In this document: one piece after another, positions 25,440 to 35,095 of the stretch
Layout of the letters: the number at the start of each line of letters is the position of its first letter
Position numbering within the stretch: position 1 is the first letter of the stretch
Assembly (NCBI GenBank): GCA_017416505.1
Contig: JAFQCI010000147.1
Span: 168,424-232,423 of the forward strand
Direction of reading: 5' to 3'
Source: Lachnospiraceae bacterium
Lineage (GTDB): Bacteria; Bacillota_A; Clostridia; Lachnospirales; Lachnospiraceae
Length of the DNA: 64,000 nt
Notes under the pieces: generated by a model
Databases searched by the model: none
What the model was told of the DNA's origin: nothing
What the model saw: the letters and a program-made list of their open reading frames with translations, nothing else
Made by a program: the position numbers and the translations under genes

Positions 25440-27719
25440 TTAGTTATTTCTGTTATAGTTAATCAGACAACCCTTTAAGATAATTTCTCTTTCATCGTCT
25501 GTTAATTCTCCAACCTTTAAGGTCAATTCTTTCATTCCCTTATTTACTACATATGCCTTAATTTCTTCTGTCTTATTTGCAATTGCATCCTTAATATTAG
25601 GAACAAAGATATAATCATCCACATCAAAGTCATAATCTTCTTCCATAATAAATGGAAGCATACCCCAGTTAATTAAGTTAGAACGATATCTCTTTGTAGC
25701 ATACTCTTTTGCAATGTTTGCCCATCCGCCTAATACCTTCTGGCAGGAAGCAGCCTGTTCACGAGCAGAACCATCACCTGGTTTTACTGCGAAAATAGTA
25801 GAACCAATTCCTGTATTTTCTGAATTTACCTGAGGATAAGAGGCTTTGATCGTATCAAATACTTCTTTTAAGTCTGGTTTTGCTTCTACCGGACATTTGC
25901 CTTCTTCTCTTGCCTTTTCTGCTAACTGAATATCCTTGGCGCGTCCTACATAAGCAGGGTCTTTTCTTGATAAAGTAAATTCAGCAAGTCCTAATGGATT
26001 TGAACGGTAAGAAGAAGTTTCACCAGATGGAATTAATTCGTCTGTGGTTGTAACAGGGTCATGAATTACGGATGCCATCTTTAATACTAAGTTATCTGTC
26101 AAGGCAACCATAGTAGGCCAGTCTACAATATTAGGACCAAACTTGATTTCAACACTTGGGTCTGCCTTTCCTACTCCATTAAATACTCTGTTTTCATAAA
26201 TAGTCTTATCGAAGAAATATTTTGGCTTTGTGAAATCAACATCCACGTCAGTAGCTGCAGTTAAGTAACCCTTATTGGCTGCAGTTGCTGCGATAGAACG
26301 AGCATCCATCAATGCAACAGAAGCAATCTGTCCATTTGTAACCTTAGAACCTTCTCTGTTAGGGAAGTTTCTGGTAGAATGACGAATACTTAAACCATTA
26401 TTAGCAGGAACATCACCTGCACCGAAACATGGTCCACAGAAAGCAGTTCTTACAGTAGCACCGGTAGCCATTAAGTCTGCGATTCTTCCGTTCTTTACTA
26501 ATTCCATAAATACCGGCTGAGATGCAGGATAAACGCTTAATGAGAATTCATCTGCACCAATAGAATGTCCTCTTAAAATATCTGCTGCATCACAGATATT
26601 TTCAAATCCACCACCGGCACATCCTGCGATAACACCCTGTTCTACATATAATTTACCATTCTTAATCTTATCTCTTAAAGTGAATTTAACCTTATTATTA
26701 TCAAGAGAAACCAATGCTTTCTTTTCTACATCTGCTAAGATATCTTCCAGATTTGCATTTAATTCTTCAATCGTATATACATTGCTTGGATGGAATGGCA
26801 TAGCAATCATTGGTTTAATCTTTGATAAATCAACATAAATCATACCATCATAATAAGTCACTTCGCCTGGATTTAATTCCTTATATTCTTCCACTCTTCC
26901 ATGAATATCATAGAATTCCTTGATTTTATCATCAGTTCTCCAGATAGAAGATAAACAAGTGGTTTCTGTTGTCATAACATCAACGCCAATTCTGAAATCA
27001 GCACTTAAGTTAGAAACTCCATCACCAACAAATTCCATTACTTTATTGTTTACATATCCATTTTTAAATACGGCTCCAATAATTGCCAAAGCAACGTCCT
27101 GAGGACCTACGCCCTTTTGCACGTTTCCGGTTAAGTAAACACCTACCACACCTGGCATATTGATGTCATAAGTCTTTGAAAGAAGCTGTTTTACAATTTC
27201 CGGTCCACCTTCACCTACAGCCATGGTTCCTAATGCACCATAACGGGTATGTGAGTCAGAACCTAATACCATCTTACCTCCACCAGCTAACATTTCTCTT
27301 GCAAACTGATGAATGACAGCTTGATGAGGTGGTACATAAATTCCGCCATATTTCTTTGCACAAGAAAGACCAAACATGTGGTCATCTTCATTTATGGTTC
27401 CACCAACTGCACATAAACTGTTATGACAATTTGTAAGAACATAAGGTACTGGGAACTTTTCCAAACCTGAAGCTCTGGCAGTCTGTATAATTCCAACAAA
27501 AGTAATATCATGGGAAGTCAGGCGGTCAAACTTAATCATCAGCTTGTCCATATTATCTGATGTATTATGTTCTTTTAAAATTCCATATGCAATGGTATTC
27601 TTAGCTGCTTCCTGCTGGGATACTGCTTTATCTCCTAATTTACTTTCTAATTCGGCTCTATCTTCAATGATTTCTTTTCCGTTTACGAGATAGACACCGC
27701 CATCGTATAATTGAACCAT
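25440..27719 (-). CDS. Aconitase-family hydratase
   Basis: This 759-residue protein is an aconitase-superfamily hydratase, most like the stand-alone hydratase group (YbhJ-like) of clostridia. It has the substrate segment [22 protein letters not shown], the iron-sulfur cluster ligand regions [16 protein letters not shown] and [14 protein letters not shown], and the swivel-domain [15 protein letters not shown] and SYRSNPLG. Standing directly upstream of icd, it probably isomerises citrate to isocitrate, but the group includes members of unproven substrate. The start at 27719 follows a GGAGG by 10 nt; the frame extends 48 nt further without a better site. No citrate synthase is in the window. 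Confidence 0.88.
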   Translation of the reverse strand: MVQLYDGGVYLVNGKEIIEDRAELESKLGDKAVSQQEAAKNTIAYGILKEHNTSDNMDKLMIKFDRLTSHDITFVGIIQTARASGLEKFPVPYVLTNCHNSLCAVGGTINEDDHMFGLSCAKKYGGIYVPPHQAVIHQFAREMLAGGGKMVLGSDSHTRYGALGTMAVGEGGPEIVKQLLSKTYDINMPGVVGVYLTGNVQKGVGPQDVALAIIGAVFKNGYVNNKVMEFVGDGVSNLSADFRIGVDVMTTETTCLSSIWRTDDKIKEFYDIHGRVEEYKELNPGEVTYYDGMIYVDLSKIKPMIAMPFHPSNVYTIEELNANLEDILADVEKKALVSLDNNKVKFTLRDKIKNGKLYVEQGVIAGCAGGGFENICDAADILRGHSIGADEFSLSVYPASQPVFMELVKNGRIADLMATGATVRTAFCGPCFGAGDVPANNGLSIRHSTRNFPNREGSKVTNGQIASVALMDARSIAATAANKGYLTAATDVDVDFTKPKYFFDKTIYENRVFNGVGKADPSVEIKFGPNIVDWPTMVALTDNLVLKMASVIHDPVTTTDELIPSGETSSYRSNPLGLAEFTLSRKDPAYVGRAKDIQLAEKAREEGKCPVEAKPDLKEVFDTIKASYPQVNSENTGIGSTIFAVKPGDGSAREQAASCQKVLGGWANIAKEYATKRYRSNLINWGMLPFIMEEDYDFDVDDYIFVPNIKDAIANKTEEIKAYVVNKGMKELTLKVGELTDDEREIILKGCLINYNRNN

Positions 27720-27844
27720 AATATAATAACCTCCAGCTAAATTTTTTATCAGTCCACATTGTAACATAAAAATAACAAAAAAAATAGTACAAAATCATTT
27801 TTTCCATGGTTTTATAAAATTTATTAAAAAAATCCGTAAATTTG

Positions 27845-27874
27845 TTGGCTTTATATTTAAAAATATGCTATACT
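27845..27874 (+). promoter_or_regulatory. Promoter of the GH1-like gene
   Basis: TTGGCT (27845-27850), an 18-nt spacer and TATACT (27869-27874) lie 49 nt before the ATG. Confidence 0.55.
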
Positions 27875-27923
27875 TCTATTAGTATTTGTGTACGAAACTA
27901 TTTGGTAATTGGAGGCAATAACT

Positions 27924-29237
27924 ATGAAATTTGATGAAGCTTTTGAATTTGGTGTATCCACCATTTCATATCAAATAGAAGGAAGTCCGGAAAGTAAAAC
28001 CATTTGGGATGATTTTTGTGCATGGGATAATGCTACTGCAGATAACAAGGATGCGAAAGTTACCTGTGACCATTATCATCATGTGGATGAAGATATTCGT
28101 TTACTTACTGAATTAGGAATTGATTCTTATCATTTTTCCATTTCCTGGTCCCGTATTTTTCCGAAGAGAGGAAAATACAACGAAGAAGGAATGGTATGGT
28201 ATAAAGACCTTTGTATCAAGTTGACGGAAGCAGGGATTAAACCTGTTATTACTTTATTCCATTGGGATTTACCTGAATGGTGTCAAGAATTAGGGGGCTT
28301 TTCTTCTAGAGCCGTATTAGAACATTTTTTACAATACTGCCATAAATGTTTTGAAAATTTATATGAATATGCAGAACGATTTATTACCATCGCTTCTCCT
28401 GCAAACTTCACATTATTAGGTCATTTATTTGGCAGCCACGCCCCTGGAGTCAAGAATGCGAATACCGCATTGGAAGTTATGCACCACCTTCTTCTTTCCC
28501 ACGGTGCAGCAGTAAAACTATATAAGAAATTAGGTAAAACCAAACCGATTGGTATTAATTTAGGAATCGTACCTGCCTATGCAGCCAGTGAATCCTATCG
28601 TGATAATTTAGCAGCAGAATTTTACGATGGCTTTGTAAATCGTTTGTTTCTGGAACCATTGTTTAATGGACAGTACCCAAATGATATCTTAAGTATGATG
28701 TCTTTGGTGTCTTCTACAGACTTTTCATTTATTGAGCCAAATGACATGAATATGATTTATAATTCCTGTGATTTTGTTGAATTATCCTATGACAAGCGTT
28801 GTAAAATCAAGTATAATACAGAACATCCATTACGTTTTCATAAGATTCTTTCTAAAGAAGATAAATCTATTACAAAGTGGTCTACAGACTTAGAGGGATT
28901 GGTAGATGCCATTGAAATTTTAAGAGATTACACTACTCTTCCACTTTATGTTTCAGTCACTTCAAGGAATAAAGTGAAAACTCCTACTCAAAACGGCATT
29001 AAGGATGGAAAACGTGCGGATTACATAACAAGTCTTTTGGATTGTATTTCTTCTATATATAAAGAGCAAAAAATTCAAGGACTTAGTTATCGTTCTTTCC
29101 TTGACTGCTTTGAATGGGAATTAGGATATACCAGCCAGTCCGGTTTGGTTCAGGTAGATTTTGATACTCAGGAACGAATTCCTAAGGAAAGTTATTATGC
29201 TTATCAAAAATTCTTAAAAACAAAAGAGACTAAATAA
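27924..29237 (+). CDS. Glycoside hydrolase family 1 homologue lacking both catalytic glutamates
   Basis: This 437-residue protein covers the whole GH1 barrel: FEFGVSTISYQIEG (8-20), SISWSRIFPKRGKYN (72-86), TLFHWDLPEW (110-119), GSHAPG (170-175) and the C-terminal FLDCFEWELGYTSQSGLVQVDF (392-413). The acid/base motif TFNEP reads TIASP (155-159), so Glu is Ser158. The nucleophile motif ITENG reads VSVTS (343-347), so Glu is Val345. A retaining glycosidase mechanism is not possible, yet the frame is intact and the barrel well kept. A carbohydrate-binding, sensory or scaffold role is likely. GGAGG lies 8 nt before the ATG. It is monocistronic, with its own promoter and terminator. Confidence 0.88.
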   Translation: MKFDEAFEFGVSTISYQIEGSPESKTIWDDFCAWDNATADNKDAKVTCDHYHHVDEDIRLLTELGIDSYHFSISWSRIFPKRGKYNEEGMVWYKDLCIKLTEAGIKPVITLFHWDLPEWCQELGGFSSRAVLEHFLQYCHKCFENLYEYAERFITIASPANFTLLGHLFGSHAPGVKNANTALEVMHHLLLSHGAAVKLYKKLGKTKPIGINLGIVPAYAASESYRDNLAAEFYDGFVNRLFLEPLFNGQYPNDILSMMSLVSSTDFSFIEPNDMNMIYNSCDFVELSYDKRCKIKYNTEHPLRFHKILSKEDKSITKWSTDLEGLVDAIEILRDYTTLPLYVSVTSRNKVKTPTQNGIKDGKRADYITSLLDCISSIYKEQKIQGLSYRSFLDCFEWELGYTSQSGLVQVDFDTQERIPKESYYAYQKFLKTKETK

Positions 29238-29247
29238 TCTTTTTCTT

Positions 29248-29277
29248 AAAAACAGATGCACCTGCATCTGTTTTTTG
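29248..29277 (+). terminator. Terminator of the GH1-like gene
   Basis: AAAACAGATGCA and TGCATCTGTTTT form a 12-bp stem with a 2-nt centre and a T-run. Confidence 0.9.
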
Positions 29278-29413
29278 TTACTTTTCACAATCCTTCTCAC
29301 GAAGTTATCACTTTTAAAAATCTTCGATTTATACAATGTGACAATTTTCAATTTTTTATGCTCTAAAAATAACGAATTTTTTGCTAAAATGTCTGATATT
29401 TTAGTCTGTTTTT

Positions 29414-29460
29414 TCACAATATATTGTGTTACCATTTCTTACCTACACAATATTTAGTAG
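29414..29460 (+). promoter_or_regulatory. Tandem NrdR boxes upstream of nrdD
   Basis: TCACAATATATTGTGT (29414-29429) matches the NrdR box closely, and ACACAATATTTAGTAG (29445-29460) is a weaker second copy. They start 31 bp apart, close to three helical turns, as in other nrd promoters. The second overlaps the -35, so NrdR would repress when dATP is high. The nrdR gene itself is not in the window. Confidence 0.85.
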
Positions 29461-29486
29461 ACAAACAAAATCAACTATGCTATAAT
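29458..29486 (+). promoter_or_regulatory. Promoter of nrdD-nrdG-dut
   Basis: TAGACA (29458-29463), 17 nt and TATAAT (29481-29486) lie within the NrdR-controlled region. Confidence 0.75.
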
Positions 29487-29566
29487 GTCAACGTCCAAAA
29501 GATATATTACTGTTCACATATGAGCAGCAACAAATAACATTTAGCAAGAATGAACGGAGAATGAAA

Positions 29567-31693
29567 ATGATAGTAATCAAAAGAGACGGACATACTGTTC
29601 CATATGACCGTCAGAAAATTATCACTGCCATTAAAAAGGCGAATGCTGAAGTGGAACCAGCAGAAAAAGTGGATGATGAAACCATTGAAAATATAGTAGA
29701 GGGAATTGAATCCAAAAACAGAAACCGTATGTTAGTGGAAGACATTCAGGACATCATCGAACAGAATTTAATGGACCGCAAGAAATTCGTATTGGCAAAA
29801 ACCTATATTATTTATCGTTATACCAGAGAATTGGTTCGTAAAGCAAATACTACCGATGATTCCATCTTAAGTCTAATTAAAAACAGTAACAAAGATGTCA
29901 TGGAAGAAAACTCAAATAAAAATGCTACTGTTGCATCTACCCAGAGAGACTTAATTGCAGGAGAAGTTTCCAAGGACTTAACGAGACGAATTTTGTTACC
30001 GGAAAAAATATCAAAGGCTCATGAAGAAGGTATTTTACACTTCCATGATGCAGATTATTTTTTACAACCAATTTTTAATTGTTGTCTGATTAACATTGGA
30101 GATATGTTAGATAACGGCACTGTCATGAATGGAAAATTAATCGAAAGTCCAAAAAGCTTTCAGGTTGCTTGTACTGTAATGACCCAGATTATCTCTGCTG
30201 TTGCCAGCAGCCAGTATGGTGGACAATCTGTAGATATTCGTCACCTTGGTAAATATTTAAGAAAAAGCTATAACAAATTTAAAAAGAATCTTACTGAAAA
30301 ATACCAAGGACAGTTACCGGATGATTTGATTGAACAAATCGTTACCGACCAGTTAAAAACGGAACTAAAATCTGGTGTACAAACCATCCAGTATCAGATT
30401 AACACTTTAATGACTACAAATGGTCAATCTCCTTTTGTTACGTTGTTCTTAAATTTAGATAAAGATGACCCATATATCGAAGAAAATGCTATGATTATAG
30501 AAGAAATTCTTCGCCAAAGGCTAGAAGGAATTAAAAATGAAAAAGGAGTATACATTACTCCTGCTTTCCCTAAATTAATTTATGTATTAGACGAACACAA
30601 CTGTTTAAAGGGTGGTAAATACGATTACATCACTGAATTAGCAGTTCGTTGTTCCGCAAAACGTCTTTACCCAGATTATATTTCTGCTAAGAAGATGCGT
30701 GAAAATTATGAAAATAATGTATTTAGTTGTATGGGATGCAGAAGTTTCCTATCTCCTTGGAAGGATGAAAACGGAAATTATAAATGGGAAGGTCGTTTTA
30801 ACCAAGGTGTTGTAAGTATCAATCTTCCTCAAATCGGTATCATCGCAAAAGGTGATGAAGATTTGTTCTGGAAACTTTTAGATGAACGCCTTCAGCTTTG
30901 TTATGAAGCCTTGATGTGTCGTCACCAATCCTTAAAAGGCATCTTATCCGATGTCAGCCCGGTTCACTGGCAATATGGTGCTATTGCAAGGTTAAAGAGT
31001 GGAGAAACCATTGACGAATTATTAGAAGGCGGCTACTCTACTATTTCCTTAGGATATATTGGTTTATATGAAGTGACTAAACTTATGACAGGTCAAAGCC
31101 ACACCACTCCAGGCGGATTAAAATTTGCCCTAAAATTAATGAATACTCTTAGAGAATACACAGACCGTTGGAAGGATGAAACCGGAATCGCTTTTGGTCT
31201 TTATGGTACTCCTGCAGAAAGCCTTTGCTATCGTTTTGCACGAATTGATAAAGAAAGATTTGGTACCATTGAAGATGTTACAGATAAGGGTTATTACACA
31301 AACTCTTATCATGTAGATGTAAGAGAAAAAATCGATGCTTTCAGTAAATTCACCTTTGAAAGCCAGTTCCAAAAAATCTCTTCCGGTGGTGCCATCTCCT
31401 ATGTAGAGATTCCAAATATGCATAATAACATCGGAGCTTTAGAGGAAGTGGTAAAATTCATTTATGATAATATCCAGTATGCAGAATTTAATACAAAATC
31501 TGATTACTGCCATGTATGTGGCTTTGATGGTGAAATCATTGTAAATGACGACTTTGAATGGGAATGTCCGAATTGCGGAAATAAGGACCATACCAAAATG
31601 AATGTTACAAGAAGAACCTGCGGTTACTTAGGCGAAAACTTCTGGAATGTTGGTAAAACAAAAGAAATCAAAGCAAGAGTACTGCACTTATAA
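29567..31693 (+). CDS. nrdD: Anaerobic ribonucleoside-triphosphate reductase
   Basis: This enzyme of about 708 residues reduces ribonucleoside triphosphates without oxygen using a glycyl radical. It has an N-terminal ATP-cone (VIKRDGHTVPYDRQKIITAI), the active-site region with NCCLINIGDMLDNG, a C-terminal zinc site with paired Cys (CHVCGFDGE and CPNCGNKDH) and the glycyl-radical loop RRTCGYLGENFWN near the end. I start at 29567, 6 nt after GGAGA; an ATG at 29561 abuts that site. It is activated by NrdG, encoded 275 nt downstream. The gap between them is filled with palindromic repeats. Confidence 0.97.
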   Translation: MIVIKRDGHTVPYDRQKIITAIKKANAEVEPAEKVDDETIENIVEGIESKNRNRMLVEDIQDIIEQNLMDRKKFVLAKTYIIYRYTRELVRKANTTDDSILSLIKNSNKDVMEENSNKNATVASTQRDLIAGEVSKDLTRRILLPEKISKAHEEGILHFHDADYFLQPIFNCCLINIGDMLDNGTVMNGKLIESPKSFQVACTVMTQIISAVASSQYGGQSVDIRHLGKYLRKSYNKFKKNLTEKYQGQLPDDLIEQIVTDQLKTELKSGVQTIQYQINTLMTTNGQSPFVTLFLNLDKDDPYIEENAMIIEEILRQRLEGIKNEKGVYITPAFPKLIYVLDEHNCLKGGKYDYITELAVRCSAKRLYPDYISAKKMRENYENNVFSCMGCRSFLSPWKDENGNYKWEGRFNQGVVSINLPQIGIIAKGDEDLFWKLLDERLQLCYEALMCRHQSLKGILSDVSPVHWQYGAIARLKSGETIDELLEGGYSTISLGYIGLYEVTKLMTGQSHTTPGGLKFALKLMNTLREYTDRWKDETGIAFGLYGTPAESLCYRFARIDKERFGTIEDVTDKGYYTNSYHVDVREKIDAFSKFTFESQFQKISSGGAISYVEIPNMHNNIGALEEVVKFIYDNIQYAEFNTKSDYCHVCGFDGEIIVNDDFEWECPNCGNKDHTKMNVTRRTCGYLGENFWNVGKTKEIKARVLHL

Positions 31694-31704
31694 GACAATA
31701 TTTT

Positions 31705-31942
31705 AAGGGTATCAAACTTAGTTTGGTACCCTTAACTGAATCAGGTTATTCAGTACCCTGACAGCAAGTGTCAGGGTACTGAATGTACAGTAACCCTAAA
31801 CTGTAACTGTTCACGCGTGAACAGTTACTATTGGTTTTTGCATGCAAATTCGCTACGCGAAGCAAAAACCAACTCCTGAATCATGCTATTACGTACCCTG
31901 ACAGCAAGTGTCAGGGTACTGAATGTACAGTAACCCTAAACT
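31705..31942. repeat. Mosaic of nested palindromes between nrdD and nrdG
   Basis: In order: an AAGGGTATCAAAC/GTTTGGTACCCTT hairpin (31705-31733); the GTACCCTGACA-5-TGTCAGGGTAC hairpin (31753-31779); the perfect 26-bp GTAACTGTTCAC palindrome (31803-31828); a TTGGTTTTTGC/GCAAAAACCAA hairpin (31831-31872) with an inner TTCGC/GCGAA stem; and a second GTACCCTGACA hairpin (31893-31919). The 50 nt from 31753 recur exactly from 31893. It separates nrdD from nrdG inside one operon and could cap or attenuate the transcript. Confidence 0.9.
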
Positions 31943-31968
31943 TTCTATGATTGGATTGGAGCTTTATT

Positions 31969-32499
31969 ATGAATTATGCTGATATTAAATATTGTGATGT
32001 TGCCAATGGTCCCGGCGTCCGGGTATCTCTATTTGTAAGTGGCTGTAACCATCACTGTCCGGGCTGTTTTAATCAGGTAGCCTGGGATTTTAATTATGGT
32101 ACTCTTTTTACTTACAGCACCATGGAAACCATTTTCGGATACCTTGCACCAACCTATATCCGTGGCTTATCTTTATTAGGAGGAGAACCTTTAGAACACG
32201 CAAACCAAATTGCCCTTCTCCCTTTTCTAAAAGAAGTAAAAAAGCGTTTTCCCCAAAAGGATATCTGGTGTTATACCGGCTATACCTTAGAAACTGACAT
32301 TTTAGGAAAAATGGTTTCTGAATGGGAAGAAACAAAAGAATTGTTATCTTATATTGATATTCTGGTAGATGGACGATTTATTGAAAAAGAAAAAGACGTT
32401 ACTCTTCGTTTTCGTGGCTCCAGAAATCAAAGAATCATTGATTTAAAAGAAACTTTAAAACAAAATCAGACCGTATTATGGGATTTATCAAAGAAATAG
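31969..32499 (+). CDS. nrdG: Anaerobic ribonucleotide reductase activating protein
   Basis: This 176-residue radical-SAM activase makes the glycyl radical on NrdD. The cluster triad is Cys26, Cys30 and Cys33 in SGCNHHCPGCFNQ, and LSLLGGEPL follows as the SAM-binding GGE motif. The ATG at 31969 follows a GGAG by 7 nt; an in-frame TTG lies 18 nt upstream. The gene is followed by dut after 13 nt, which ties dNTP synthesis and dUTP removal together. Confidence 0.96.
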   Translation: MNYADIKYCDVANGPGVRVSLFVSGCNHHCPGCFNQVAWDFNYGTLFTYSTMETIFGYLAPTYIRGLSLLGGEPLEHANQIALLPFLKEVKKRFPQKDIWCYTGYTLETDILGKMVSEWEETKELLSYIDILVDGRFIEKEKDVTLRFRGSRNQRIIDLKETLKQNQTVLWDLSKK

Positions 32500-32512
32500 A
32501 AAGGATATTACT

Positions 32513-32959
32513 ATGTTACATTTTAACGTACCGATAAAAAAATTAAAAGAAACTGCCATAATTCCAAGCTATGGTACCAATTTCTCGGCTGGAGCTGACC
32601 TTTATGCCTGCATTGATGCTCCTATTACCATTGCTCCAGGAGAAACCTTTTTGGTTCCAACGGGAATTTCCATAGAAACCCCAGAAGGATATGGTGCTTT
32701 CCTTTTCGCAAGAAGTGGGTTATCTACCAAAAAAGGGCTTGCTCCTGCCAATAAAGTAGGTGTTGTAGATTCTGATTATCGTGGTGAAGTAAAAGTTCCT
32801 TTATATAACCAGAGCAATGTACCTGCTACCATTGAACCTCAGGAAAGAATCGCACAAATGATTTTTTTACCATATGTGGCTGCTAATTTTATTGAGGTAG
32901 AAGCTCTTTCTGAAACCGTACGTGGAGAAGGCGGCTTTGGTTCAACCGGCACAAAATAA
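32513..32959 (+). CDS. dut: Deoxyuridine 5'-triphosphate nucleotidohydrolase
   Basis: This 148-residue trimeric-type dUTPase hydrolyses dUTP to dUMP and pyrophosphate. All five motifs are visible: AGADLYA, the RSGLS uridine site, the KVGVVDSDYRGEVKV nucleotide loop, QERIAQMIF and the C-terminal Gly-rich RGEGGFGSTG arm. AAGGA lies upstream of the ATG. It closes the nrdD-nrdG-dut operon. Confidence 0.97.
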   Translation: MLHFNVPIKKLKETAIIPSYGTNFSAGADLYACIDAPITIAPGETFLVPTGISIETPEGYGAFLFARSGLSTKKGLAPANKVGVVDSDYRGEVKVPLYNQSNVPATIEPQERIAQMIFLPYVAANFIEVEALSETVRGEGGFGSTGTK

Positions 32960-32960
32960 G

Positions 32961-33062
32961 AAAAAGGCTGAAATAGAAAGGAAATATTTTTAAAGGATAT
33001 CATATGTCAAACCAAAATGCATACGTTATCCTTTCTTTTATCCTTTCTGCTTCAGCCTTTTT
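32961..33062. terminator. Long multi-stem terminator between dut and the DUF1653 gene
   Basis: AAAAAGGCTGAA (32961-32972) pairs with TTCAGCCTTTTT (33051-33062). Inside, GAAAGGA pairs with TCCTTTC and AAAGGATA with the TTATCCTTT region. The 102-nt structure is flanked for use by both convergent transcripts and is larger than a simple terminator. Confidence 0.7.
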
Positions 33063-33079
33063 ATATGCCAGGTACATTA

Positions 33080-33577
33080 CTATCTGGATTTTTCATATCT
33101 TTCCTTTGTTTCCAGAACCCTGCGAATCGAATCATATTTTTCTGATAAAGTTCCATCCACTTCTGGAATATCTAAAGAAATGCAGATTGCATTTACCACA
33201 CTATCATTTAAATCGTTTCTCATAATATCCAGTAATTCGATTTTTCTCTTCATACTTTTCGCATCCAAAAATGCCATTAATTTATCCGCTTCAGACTCTG
33301 CCTTCTTTTCATTATTTCCCATTCCAGGCTTACTTTCTTCTGCAAAAGGAGGTTCCACCTTTTCAAAACGGTATTCCTGAGACACTTCCGGATATTTATC
33401 CTTATCTACCTTGCTGATAAACATTTCATAAGGTCTTGCACATACCTTATATTCTCCGTACAATGCCTGATATACCACCAATGTTTCATCTGTTTCAGAA
33501 TGATGTGCCAAAGTAATGATTTGATAATAATTCCCCTTAAAATGTCGGTAAAATTCCCCTGCCTTCACTTCTCTCAT
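33080..33577 (-). CDS. DUF1653 domain protein
   Basis: This 165-residue protein has an N-terminal DUF1653 domain (GEFYRHFKGNYYQIITLAHHSETDETLVVYQALYG), a small beta fold found in many Firmicutes, then a charged linker and a helical C-terminal part with LMAFLDAKSMKRKIELLDIM. The function is not established. It is monocistronic on the minus strand, convergent with dut and divergent from the transglycosylase gene. Confidence 0.85.
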   Translation of the reverse strand: MREVKAGEFYRHFKGNYYQIITLAHHSETDETLVVYQALYGEYKVCARPYEMFISKVDKDKYPEVSQEYRFEKVEPPFAEESKPGMGNNEKKAESEADKLMAFLDAKSMKRKIELLDIMRNDLNDSVVNAICISLDIPEVDGTLSEKYDSIRRVLETKERYEKSR

Positions 33578-33694
33578 GCAATTTCCTCTTTTCTATGTAA
33601 TTTTCGACTCATTTTGTTACTACTTTATCATATTTTATGGAAAGCCTCAAGTCCAAATCTTTCCTTTTCTTATATCCAAATATTTTTCTAGCTC

Positions 33695-33723
33695 TTGTAA
33701 TTTGCGCTTCTTTTATGTATAAT
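33695..33723 (+). promoter_or_regulatory. Sigma-A promoter of the lytic transglycosylase gene
   Basis: TTGTAA (33695-33700), 17 nt and TATAAT (33718-33723) precede the gene. The leader carries a small GTTTGT/ACAAAC hairpin at about 33733-33747. Confidence 0.65.
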
Positions 33724-33795
33724 GAGAATGGTTGTTTGTGCAACAAACCAATCGATTGATTTAATTCATAAAAATGGAAAGGATTTAATTTACCT

Positions 33796-34647
33796 ATGAA
33801 CGTATCATCCATTTATTCATTAGATAATATACAAACAGAAACCAAAACCACCTCTACTCAGGTTAATAACGAAGGAAATTCTTTCTCTTCTTATCTTTCC
33901 TGTACGAAATCGTTAGAAGATATTTTTCAGGAGGCAGCAGCAACTTATGATGTACCTGTTAATTTATTAAAAGCGGTTGCGAAAGCAGAATCCAATTTTG
34001 ACCCTAATGCAGTTTCCTGCTGTGGTGCCCAGGGCATTATGCAGTTAATGCCTGCTACTGCTTCTTATCTTGGAGTCGAGGATGCTTTTGACCCGGAACA
34101 AAATATCATGGGTGGGGCAAAATACCTTTCAAATCTGCTAAAAACATACGATGGGGACATTACACTGACCCTGGCTGCTTATAATGCCGGAAGTGGAAAT
34201 GTAAAAAAATACGGTGGTGTTCCTCCATTCAAGGAAACTCAAAATTATATTAAAAAGATTTCCGGTTATTTAAACCAGGATTTTTCTTTGGATACTATAA
34301 TTTATTCAAGCAAAAATAATACTACTTCCTCTGCCGTTTCCAACTCGCAAAACACTGTTTCGAAAAAGAACGTTACTTCCTTGGTTTCTAACACTAGTTC
34401 CAAGGATTCCTCTTCCTATTCTTCTACTGGATTATTAGGAAGTGTTTCTTCTACTCGAAACCTTATCTCTGATTTAAGTTTTAATTATGAAGACTATATG
34501 CGTTTTCTTGAAGCTTATAGCGGATTATCTTTATTGGAGGAAGAGGAAGAAGAAACTTCAACTACTTATAATACTGCAAAAGAAATATTATCATCCTCCT
34601 CAAAATGGAACTTTTTTAATGACAATACACAAACAACAACCATTTAG
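33796..34647 (+). CDS. Lytic transglycosylase (SLT domain)
   Basis: This 283-residue protein has an SLT/lysozyme-like domain at about 45-160: the catalytic Glu in AVAKAESNFDP, GAQGIMQLMPATA, ENIMGG-like NIMGGAKYL and LAAYNAGSGNVKKYGG. It cleaves the glycan strand of peptidoglycan. There is no classical signal peptide; the N-terminus is Ser/Thr-rich, as in transglycosylases that leave the cell by the flagellar or another non-Sec path, though no flagellar genes are nearby. The C-terminal 120 residues are Ser/Thr-rich and low complexity. Confidence 0.88.
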   Translation: MNVSSIYSLDNIQTETKTTSTQVNNEGNSFSSYLSCTKSLEDIFQEAAATYDVPVNLLKAVAKAESNFDPNAVSCCGAQGIMQLMPATASYLGVEDAFDPEQNIMGGAKYLSNLLKTYDGDITLTLAAYNAGSGNVKKYGGVPPFKETQNYIKKISGYLNQDFSLDTIIYSSKNNTTSSAVSNSQNTVSKKNVTSLVSNTSSKDSSSYSSTGLLGSVSSTRNLISDLSFNYEDYMRFLEAYSGLSLLEEEEEETSTTYNTAKEILSSSSKWNFFNDNTQTTTI

Positions 34648-34696
34648 CCAGAATACCATGATTCATCTGGTCATTACATATAAAAACTGATATTAC

Positions 34697-34738
34697 TTCC
34701 CTTGTTTTTATGCTTATTTAAAAACAAGGGAATTTTTA
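34697..34738 (+). terminator. Terminator of the transglycosylase gene
   Basis: TTCCCTTGTTTTTA pairs with the TAAAAACAAGGGAA segment and is followed by TTTTT. Confidence 0.85.
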
Positions 34739-34792
34739 TTCTATTAAAAACCTTTTAATTCCTCAGAAAATCAAGATGTCAGCTATAAAACT

Positions 34793-34875
34793 CTACGCGA
34801 AGCAAAAACCAACTCCTGAATCATGCTATTACGTACCCTGACAGCGAGTGTCAGGGTACTGAATGAACAGTAACA
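34793..34875. repeat. 83-bp dispersed repeat, second copy
   Basis: This stretch matches 31853-31935 at 81 of 83 positions, including the GTACCCTGACA-5-TGTCAGGGTAC hairpin (34833-34859). The rest of the 34648-35132 gap shows only the terminator before it and the pdxS promoter after it. Confidence 0.9.
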
Positions 34876-35095
34876 TAAAACTACCGCCCTTTGCTTTTAC
34901 ATATCCAGATTCTACATATCAAAAAAATCATCATCTGACCATATCACCAAACCTTCAAAATCCATATTTTTTATCTAAACCCCTTCCAAACTGACCTTAT
35001 TAATTTTATCAAAATTGAATATTTCAAAATAGCCAGATAGTTTTATAATGAAACCAAAATACCACAGAAATCATTGCATTTTATAAAAACAATGA

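Noticed and set aside
31705..31942. CRISPR array between nrdD and nrdG
   Set aside because: Repeats are palindromic and adjacent, with only two copies of one unit and no regular unique spacers; no cas genes are present.
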